Below, in pieces: positions 40,423 to 46,119 of a stretch of DNA of 46,119 bases. The translations under genes were made by a program, and so were the position numbers. The notes under the pieces were generated by a model that did no database searches, was not told the origin of the DNA, and saw nothing but the letters and a program-made list of their open reading frames with translations. Source of the DNA: Coxiella endosymbiont of Ornithodoros maritimus (GTDB taxonomy: Bacteria > Pseudomonadota > Gammaproteobacteria > Coxiellales > Coxiellaceae); the NCBI RefSeq assembly GCF_907164965.1, contig NZ_CAJRAM010000038.1, positions 1-46,119 on the forward strand, written 5' to 3'. Within the stretch, counting starts at the first letter, position 1; each line of letters begins with the position of its first letter.

Positions 40423-41570
40423 AACAACGAAGCCAGTCGATCAAGCAGTTGCACGATTTGAGTTTCGGTATGAAAACAACTAAGAGAAATCCGAATTCTC
40501 GCACCACCCGCAGGTACGCTCGGCGGTCGTATGCAGGAGACAAAAAAACCAAAATCAATCAGTTTCTCTTGAATAATTTGCGTTTTTTGATTATCACAAA
40601 TTTGTAAGCATTTAATTGGCGTCGGGCCATCCGATATTAATTTTAGACCATTCTTTTTAGAATACTGGATAAACGTTTGAGAAAGTGCGGTGAGCCTCTC
40701 ACGACGCCAAGTCTCTGTTTGAATAATTTCAAGCGATTTCGAAACCGCTAATGCTAGCGCGGGCGGTAAAGCAGTAGTATTACGATAGCTTCGTGAAAAT
40801 TGCAATACCGCCTCGACAAGCTCACTACGACCCGAAACAACAGCACCAGCACAACCAAACGCTTTTCCCAAAGGAGTTATTAAACAAGGGAGCTCCGTTT
40901 GAGTTAGATTCCAATATTCGCAAATGCCACCACCATTTTTACCTAAAACGCCAATCCCATGAGCATCATCAACAATAAGCAAAATATCCTGGTCTGAAAT
41001 CAAATCAATTATTGACGGCAACGGTGTGATATCGCCTTCCATACTAAAAATACCTTCCGTCACTAAAAAATGAGCTCTTTTGAAAGATATTAAAAATTTG
41101 AGTCGCTCGAAATTTTGATGTGGATAACGATAATGTTTTACTCTTGAAAGTTGTATCGCATCCAATAACGAGGCATGGCACAATTTATCAGAAAGAATAA
41201 TTTGCTTTCGATCAGCCAATGAAGTTATCACCCCTAAATTTGCCAAATATCCTGAATTAAAAAAAATAGCGCAATCTCGATTCAAAAATGCAGCAAATTT
41301 TTCTTCTAGCATTTTTTGGGGCTTAAAATAACCCGAAATCAAAGCCGAAGAACCGCTACCCGCCCCATATTGTTGAACGCCGCGAATAAAAGCCGCCTTC
41401 ACCGCTGGATCATTCGCTAATCCTAAATAATCGTTACTACAGAAATTGATACAATCTCTGCCATTTATATTGACCCGCGCTTCTTTACGTTCTGCAACAA
41501 CAATTCGTTTACGTAAAAGAGCAGATTGAGCATGGCATTGAAGCTTATTTTTAATATCAGTAGCAAGCAT
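40416..41570 (-). CDS. bioF: 8-Amino-7-oxononanoate synthase
   Basis: A 384-residue PLP enzyme that condenses pimeloyl-ACP with alanine. [19 protein letters not shown] (39-57), [12 protein letters not shown] (71-82), [15 protein letters not shown] (171-185), [17 protein letters not shown] (199-215) and [16 protein letters not shown] with PLP Lys236 are all present; the lysine has the same number as in E. coli BioF. The start overlaps bioB by 14 bases and the stop overlaps bioH by 7. Confidence 0.97.
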   Translation of the reverse strand: MLATDIKNKLQCHAQSALLRKRIVVAERKEARVNINGRDCINFCSNDYLGLANDPAVKAAFIRGVQQYGAGSGSSALISGYFKPQKMLEEKFAAFLNRDCAIFFNSGYLANLGVITSLADRKQIILSDKLCHASLLDAIQLSRVKHYRYPHQNFERLKFLISFKRAHFLVTEGIFSMEGDITPLPSIIDLISDQDILLIVDDAHGIGVLGKNGGGICEYWNLTQTELPCLITPLGKAFGCAGAVVSGRSELVEAVLQFSRSYRNTTALPPALALAVSKSLEIIQTETWRRERLTALSQTFIQYSKKNGLKLISDGPTPIKCLQICDNQKTQIIQEKLIDFGFFVSCIRPPSVPAGGARIRISLSCFHTETQIVQLLDRLASLLC

Positions 41571-42522
41571 GTTCTTCAGTTAAAACGGGTACTTTTAATC
41601 CTAACTTTTTTAACAAATTGAGATCGCGATTTTGACCGGGGTTTTTGGCGGTTAATAGCTTATCACCGTAAAAAATGGAATTCGCGCCAGCCATAAAACA
41701 CCAAGCTTGCAACTCATCGCTCATTGCTTCACGCCCAGCGGATAATCGTATTACCGAAGTAGGAAAAAGAAGACGAGCGGTCGCTATCGTTTTTACAAAC
41801 TCAAAAGGATCAGTCGCTTTTATATTTTCCAATGGAGTTCCTTTAATGGGAATTAATTGATTGATTGGTATACTGTTGGGCGGCTCTGGTAATTGATAAA
41901 GTTCTAATAACAGTTGAATCCGATCTGCTCGAGACTCACCCATTCCTAAAATTCCGCCGCAGCAAACATTAATGCCTGCATTTCTCACGTTTTTCAACGT
42001 TTCGATCCGATCTTGATACGTGCGTGTGGTAATGATTTTTTTATAAAATTCAGGCGAAGTGTCGAGATTATGATTATAAAAATCAAGACCGGCTTCTTTT
42101 AATTGGAGCGCTTGCTCCTGATCTAACATTCCCAAGGTTACGCATGTTTCTAACCCCAGTGCTTTAACCGATTTGATCATTTCAAACACTTTAGGTAATT
42201 CGTGCTTCGGCGGACTTCGCCACGCAGCCCCCATACAAAAACGCCGGGCGCCATTTTCCTTTGCTGCTTTAGCTTGCTCTAAGACAGCTTCAAGTTTAAT
42301 TAATTTTTCCCTTTCAACATCAGTTTTATAATGACCGCTTTGAGGACAATAGGCGCAATCTTCAGGGCACGTTCCTGTTTTAATACTGGAAAGCGTACAC
42401 AGCTCCATATCCCGCACATCAAAATGCGATCGGTGTGTTTCATAAGCTTTATAAAGCAATTCAAAAAAAGGTAATTCAAATAATTTAGCAACGGATGCTT
42501 GATTCCAATTATTTCCCTTCAC
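41557..42522 (-). CDS. bioB: Biotin synthase (radical SAM)
   Basis: Inserts sulfur into dethiobiotin. 321 residues. The SAM-cluster motif is [14 protein letters not shown] with Cys52, Cys56 and Cys59. The [2Fe-2S] cysteines are in [21 protein letters not shown] and [12 protein letters not shown], and the unusual Arg ligand is in VIRLSAGRE. It is the first gene of the operon bioB-F-H-C-D, which is read leftwards; all joints overlap. E. coli BioB is 346 residues, and the shortening is at the ends. Confidence 0.97.
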   Translation of the reverse strand: MKGNNWNQASVAKLFELPFFELLYKAYETHRSHFDVRDMELCTLSSIKTGTCPEDCAYCPQSGHYKTDVEREKLIKLEAVLEQAKAAKENGARRFCMGAAWRSPPKHELPKVFEMIKSVKALGLETCVTLGMLDQEQALQLKEAGLDFYNHNLDTSPEFYKKIITTRTYQDRIETLKNVRNAGINVCCGGILGMGESRADRIQLLLELYQLPEPPNSIPINQLIPIKGTPLENIKATDPFEFVKTIATARLLFPTSVIRLSAGREAMSDELQAWCFMAGANSIFYGDKLLTAKNPGQNRDLNLLKKLGLKVPVLTEEHACY

Positions 42523-42829
42523 TTGTCCTTCTCCCCAAATTAATTAATAGAATATAAAAAACTCGACTTGATTAACCGCAGCAATTGAGCTCATATCATT
42601 TCCCAGCAATCACAGCCATTTCAATTTTAGGCTTCGTGATCAAAGTTTGACTTCGTTATCCCCGCGCAGGCGGGGATAACGGGCTTTAAGTTTTTTAGTC
42701 TTTAGCAGTTATAGTAATAATTGGTTGCGTTTTAACCCTTAAATAGAAATAACCGCCCAATTTGCACTAAAAAAAGTTTATGTTACTCTTTTCACTGAGT
42801 CAACTTAAAAATTCAAAAAGGTTAACCAA
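42523..42829. other. Divergent biotin promoter region, with repeat copy C (42592-42714)
   Basis: The 307 bases between bioB and bioA hold the third copy of the dispersed repeat at 42592-42714: CATATCATTTCCCAGCAATC, ACAGCCATTTCAATTTTAGG, palindrome CCCCGCGCAGGCGGGG, then GGGCTTTAAGTTTTTTAGTC. A possible bioA promoter is TTGCAC (about 42759) and TACTCT with a 16-17 base spacer. I looked for the BirA operator (TTGTAAACC, spacer, GGTTTACAA) and did not find a full match; only half-like GGTTAACC just before the bioA ATG. Confidence 0.55.
42592..42714 (+). repeat. Dispersed palindromic repeat, copy C
   Basis: Same element as 24791-24896 and 30980-31131. The flanks are well preserved, and the hairpin core is the shortest and most perfect: CCCCGCGCAGGCGGGG. 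Copy C lies inside the bioB/bioA promoter region. Confidence 0.75.
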
Positions 42830-44176
42830 ATGTTAGAAAACGATATACAGAGATTAGACAGTCAACATGTTTGGCACCCCTGCTCCCAAATGAAAGATTA
42901 CGAGCAGTTTAAGCCACTTATTATTAAAAGAGCCTATGGTAGCTATATTGAACTCAGCAATGGCCAAAAGATAATTGACGCGATCTCCAGTTGGTGGTGT
43001 AAATCATTGGGCCATAACCACCCTAAATTAAAAGAAACTTTAAAACAGCAATTAGAAAAGTTTGAACATATTATTTTTGCTAATACCACTAACGAAATTA
43101 TTGTAGCGCTCTCCCAACAATTGGCCGCTCTTTTACCCGGTTTAAATAAAGTATTTTACGCAGGCGATGGCTCTTGTGCGGTCGAAATTGCAATGAAAAT
43201 GAGTTTACATTCAAGAATTATTCAAGGCCATAAAAAGCGAAAGAAATTTATTGCTTTAAAAAATAGCTATCATGGTGAAACTGTCGGTGCTTTAAGTGTC
43301 AGTGACGTTGGACTTTATCGAGCGCCTTATTCGACGATGCTATTTAAACCTTATTTTATCGAATCAATTCCTTACGTGCTGAATACGCAAGCCCCAGAAT
43401 GGAACGACTGTTCAGGACACTGGGAGGGGGTTGAACGTTTGCTCAAACCCCACGCAGAAACAGCAGCCGCTATTTTGGTAGAACCGATTGTCCAAGGTGC
43501 CAGCGGTATGAAAATTTATAGTCAAGATTTTCTAGCACGATTGTTTCAGTGGGCTAAAAATAATCACATTTATTTTATTGCCGATGAAATCATGACAGGT
43601 ATAGGCCGCACGGGGAAAATGCTCGCGTGCGAACATGCCGGAATTATTCCTGATTTTGTCTGTCTTTCAAAAGGATTAACCTCTGGTTTCTTGCCTTTTA
43701 GCGTCGTGCTAACCTCAGATGAAATCTATCAGCTTTTCTATGACGATTATCAAACAGGAAAAGATTTTTTGCATTCTCATACTTATTCTGGAAATGCATT
43801 AGCCGCCGCTGTGGCATTAGCTACATTAAAAGTTTTTTCTGAAGAAAAAATATGTGCACGAGCTCATAAATTAGGCAAGTTCATGTTAAAAAAGATGACT
43901 CAAGTTGCACAAGAAACGGGCCAATTAAAAAATGTAAGGGGCATTGGTGCTATTGTTGCTGCTGATTTAATTCCGGAAGCAGGTCGCCCCCGTTTAGGCT
44001 ACGAAGTGTATCAAGAGGCTATAAAACAAGGGGTATTGCTGCGCCCCATCGGGAATACGCTCTATTGGCTACCGCCGCTTAATATTGATTTTGATCTCAT
44101 TGAAGTATTAGAAAAGGTAACGAAAAATGCTATAAAAATTCTATGCCCTACCACACGCAGCGCTGTTCGTTGTTGA
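42830..44176 (+). CDS. bioA: Adenosylmethionine-8-amino-7-oxononanoate aminotransferase
   Basis: A 448-residue PLP aminotransferase that uses SAM as amino donor to make 7,8-diaminopelargonate. HVWHPCSQMKDYEQFKPLII (opening typical of BioA), DAISSWWCKSLGHNHPKL, the glycine-rich VFYAGDGSCAVEIAMKM, KNSYHGETVGALSVSD, IFIADEIMTGIGRTGKM (here YFIADEIMTGIGRTGKM) and FVCLSKGLTSGFLPFS with PLP Lys281. Complete; E. coli BioA is 429 residues, and the extra residues here are at the C-terminus (CPTTRSAVRC), past the last family block. Transcribed away from the rest of the operon. Confidence 0.96.
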   Translation: MLENDIQRLDSQHVWHPCSQMKDYEQFKPLIIKRAYGSYIELSNGQKIIDAISSWWCKSLGHNHPKLKETLKQQLEKFEHIIFANTTNEIIVALSQQLAALLPGLNKVFYAGDGSCAVEIAMKMSLHSRIIQGHKKRKKFIALKNSYHGETVGALSVSDVGLYRAPYSTMLFKPYFIESIPYVLNTQAPEWNDCSGHWEGVERLLKPHAETAAAILVEPIVQGASGMKIYSQDFLARLFQWAKNNHIYFIADEIMTGIGRTGKMLACEHAGIIPDFVCLSKGLTSGFLPFSVVLTSDEIYQLFYDDYQTGKDFLHSHTYSGNALAAAVALATLKVFSEEKICARAHKLGKFMLKKMTQVAQETGQLKNVRGIGAIVAADLIPEAGRPRLGYEVYQEAIKQGVLLRPIGNTLYWLPPLNIDFDLIEVLEKVTKNAIKILCPTTRSAVRC

Positions 44177-44265
44177 ATCAATTTGCAAAACCTATAAAAA
44201 ACTCCTTTAAGTTTTGACTTCTTCTAATTAAAAGAAAGATTCTGTCATTGAAGTTTTGAATAAAT

Positions 44266-44460
44266 ATGCTACTCATTTTTTTAGGATGCGGAGCCGGCGG
44301 CGTTGCACGTTATTGGGTATCGAACTTGATATACCTTCTTAATAGGTAAACAATTTGCCATAGAGGCGTTAATTGTTAACATTACCGGCTCATTACTTAT
44401 GCAAATATTATTTATTTTTATTCTAGAGTGATTAAGTACAAATATTCAACTGTGACGCTC
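44266..44460 (+). pseudogene. crcB: Fluoride channel CrcB, 5' remnant
   Basis: From ATG 44266 the frame reads MLLIFLGCGAGGVARYWVSN then a stop; a shifted frame resumes with GKQFAIEALIVNITGSLLMQ, the invariant VNxxGSxxxG region, and ends in LE before a TGA. A few later residues (LSTNIQL) are still readable. Only the first half of a normal CrcB (about 125 residues) remains, so fluoride export from this copy is lost. Confidence 0.8.
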
Positions 44461-44469
44461 TGCATCGGA

Positions 44470-45460
44470 CTCAGCTCCTAACGATAGCCTTGGTCAAAAA
44501 TATTTTGAGATTGATGAGAATAGTTGTATCCGTGATATAAACTGGTCTTTTATTTATTAAGCTTTTTCCAAAAATTAATCAAAGAGAGCTATTCTAATAA
44601 AGAAGACCGTCCACTACGCAATTTACTCGATTGTGTTTATGCTATAGAGTGATCTTTTATTTCAGACAATAATTTACTTAAAATGGCTAACAAACATATT
44701 TCTTCTCTCTTAGAAAAAAATATGCAATTTTAATAAAAGAACTACATGAAATTCACTTTCACTTTCCGGTTTATTATTTAGAATTCATAAAAAATCAGCT
44801 CCTAATTCAAATGTCACAATTATTGATAGCTATGAATATAAATTCTATATCTAGCTATTCTAGCTTTTAGAATTCATTGCAACTCGTAAGGAGGCTTTTG
44901 ACAATCAATCAATTAAAAAAATATTTTCTAACTCTGCGCCCCTTGCTTTCAAAAAAATAAAAATAATTGGCTCCCGGCCGATAAAAACATATTTTGACAT
45001 ATTAATGAAATGTTTATTTACTGACGCTTATCAGAATTTAAACTTTCTAGAATTTTCAACCTAGTTGATGGACATTATTATATTTAAGAATTGACAATTG
45101 CTATTAGCTCATTTTTCAAAAAATTTTTTTAGAAAAAAACTGATAAGTTATGTTACAGTAGTCTTATTTAAAGCATATTTAAAAATATTGAGAAGAGAAA
45201 AAGAAACTTAGATCCATCCTAATATAGCTAAATTTTTTAACGCGGGTTACCCTAAAAAACAAAAAATAATAGCGGCTGAGGCATTAAAAAAGAATTAGAT
45301 AATTCAGTTAATTTAATCTAATCATCAAATATGCTTAAGGAGAAGCATCCTGAATTAAATAACAGTAAGCTAAATAGATTATTTTAAGCTTTTTGTACGA
45401 TAACAGAAAATGAACACCATTCACGTGCCACTCTAAGCGCTTGAACTCCTTTCAATCGGG
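44470..45460 (+). pseudogene. Unrecognised decayed gene, very AT-rich
   Basis: No frame is open for long, but readable stretches in mixed plus-strand frames look coding: DRPLRNLLDCVYAIE, NNLLKMANKHISSLLEKN, KELHEIHFHFPVYYLEFIKN, RKEAFDNQSIKKIFSNSAPL, DILMKCLFTDAYQNLNFLEF, AKFFNAGYPKKQKIIAAEAL and NMLKEKHPELNNSKLNRLF. The phrase CIRDINWSFIY resembles SIDINWRFIQ in the ankyrin-type pseudogene, a weak hint of relationship. AT content and Asn/Lys-rich composition suggest an old, unselected gene of 300 residues or more. Family not recognised. Confidence 0.35.
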
Positions 45461-45591
45461 CGCCTCTTATCAAAGAGTTTCAATATTGCCGAGTACCTCA
45501 TCAGTTTGGCAGAACAATAGTAGTTGAGTCGAGATTAAGAGTAAGCTAACATGGGCAGCGTGCCCTGGTATGTTGGTATGTAAACTGATAT

Positions 45592-45662
45592 GGCTGGGTG
45601 GCAGAGTGGCCATGCAGCGGCCTGCAAAGCCGCGTACGCCGGTTCGAGTCCGGCCTCAGCCT
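45592..45662 (+). tRNA. tRNA-Cys (GCA)
   Basis: Acceptor GGCTGGG pairs with CTCAGCC (one G-T pair). The anticodon stem GCGGC/GCCGC has loop CTGCAAA, anticodon GCA. T-arm GCCGGTTCGAGTCCGGC. Discriminator T at 45662; CCA not encoded. It lies 51 bases before tRNA-Leu. Confidence 0.93.
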
Positions 45663-45713
45663 GTATCTGTTATCTGTTTATAAATACCAGATTTATTGCC
45701 ACGCTCATTCTGA

Positions 45714-45801
45714 GCCCGGGTGGTGGAATTGGTAGACGCAAGGGACTTAAAATCCCTCGGGTTAATAACCCGTGCCGGTTCGAGTCCGGCCCCGGGCACC
45801 A
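45714..45801 (+). tRNA. tRNA-Leu (UAA), CCA encoded
   Basis: Class II tRNA. Acceptor GCCCGGG pairs with CCCGGGC. D-arm includes TGGAATTGGTAGACGCA; anticodon stem AGGGA/TCCCT and loop CTTAAAA, anticodon TAA. Long variable arm CGGGTTAATAACCCG. T-arm GCCGGTTCGAGTCCGGC, discriminator A, then genomic CCA (45799-45801). Probably transcribed with tRNA-Cys. Confidence 0.96.
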
Positions 45802-45959
45802 GATTTCCACTTTCAAATCAATAAGCTAAAAGGTATCTGTAAAGTAGTTGAATTGATCAATTTTAAAAGGTAGAAAATTTTAAAAGATAGAAATATAATA
45901 GAAAACTTCCCCTTTTAATGGGTCAGCCTATCTATTTATTCAAATAAAATTGGAGAACG

Positions 45960-45993
45960 GGGACGTTAGCAACTTAACATTAACGAACGTCCC
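45960..45993. repeat. Inverted repeat after the tRNA pair
   Basis: GGGACGTT and AACGTCCC form a perfect 8-bp stem around an 18-base loop. It could end the tRNA transcript, although no T-run follows. The rest of 45802-46091 shows no gene. Confidence 0.4.
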
Positions 45994-46091
45994 TTCTTCA
46001 ATATTTCCGATCTATTTGCTCCTGTATTAGCTATTCTATGCGCAATAAAATTTTTAGACGCCAGAATTTTAATTTTTTGAATGGTGTATTT

Positions 46092-46119
46092 ATGCGACGC
46101 GAATTAACAGAAAATCTTT
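46092..46119 (+). CDS. Start of an unidentified gene, cut by the window end
   Basis: ATG at 46092 begins MRRELTENL and runs off the edge. There is no obvious Shine-Dalgarno directly before it (AATGGTGTATTT), so the start is uncertain, and too little is visible for a family call. Confidence 0.3.

Noticed and set aside
42700-42829. BirA operator in the bioA promoter (GGTTAACC before the ATG).
   Set aside because: Only one half-site-like sequence, in the ribosome-binding region, with no partner at the right spacing.

Overview
The window is a piece of a gammaproteobacterial chromosome of the Legionellales, most like Coxiella. Evidence: an LbtU-like outer-membrane porin, a leucine-degradation cluster with methylcrotonyl-CoA carboxylase, the bioB-F-H-C-D/bioA arrangement, low to moderate GC, an IS110/IS1111-like transposase remnant, and ankyrin-type effector debris. 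About a third of the recognisable genes are broken by frameshifts, stops or truncation, and palindromic repeats are scattered between genes. That pattern fits a host-restricted lineage in genome reduction, such as a Coxiella-like tick endosymbiont, better than free-living or fully pathogenic Coxiella. The organism assignment is inference from protein sequence recalled from memory, not from a search.

Layout. 1-6.0 kb: IS110 remnant, LbtU-like porin, trmB, tRNA-Gly, AsmA-family gene, mutY-yggX and a small exported protein. 6.1-11.3 kb: mostly decayed (rhodanese, SDR, Kdo-hydroxylase fragment, cydB, and a Fur-box-preceded membrane protein) around intact tRNA-Phe, bcp and a PLD-type nuclease. 11.3-19.8 kb: pyrD with a methyltransferase-like gene, then ivd, a broken thiolase, MCC beta, methylglutaconyl-CoA hydratase and MCC alpha. 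19.9-24.8 kb: small exported proteins and a completely decayed aroG-pheA-tyrA cluster, then a broken unknown gene. 24.9-27.4 kb: rlmB, rlpA, ung. 27.4-30.2 kb: one large dead gene with ankyrin-like repeats. 30.3-37.2 kb: tRNA-Leu, a deformylase, truncated coxB with intact ctaB and a sco stub, purA, dead hflX, and lolD/lolC. 37.3-44.2 kb: birA and the complete late biotin pathway (bioD, C, H, F, B and divergent bioA), every gene intact. 44.2-46.1 kb: dead crcB, an unrecognised dead gene, tRNA-Cys, tRNA-Leu and the start of a further gene.

How the genes work together. BioC and BioH let fatty-acid synthesis make pimeloyl-ACP, BioF, BioA, BioD and BioB convert it to biotin, and BirA attaches it to carriers. 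One carrier, MCC alpha, lies in the same window. The 7-kb biotin block has no broken gene while its neighbours hflX, crcB, coxB, cydB and aroG-pheA-tyrA are dead. This contrast is the clearest biological signal and is what a vitamin-provisioning symbiont would be expected to show. Both the bd oxidase (cydB) and the cox oxidase (coxB, sco) are broken here while heme O synthase (ctaB) survives, suggesting dependence on a heme-O oxidase encoded elsewhere.

The repeats form several families. One about 105-150 bp element occurs three times, another GC-rich core twice, and some elements run into the 3' ends of trmB, pyrD and rlmB, giving those proteins short unusual tails.
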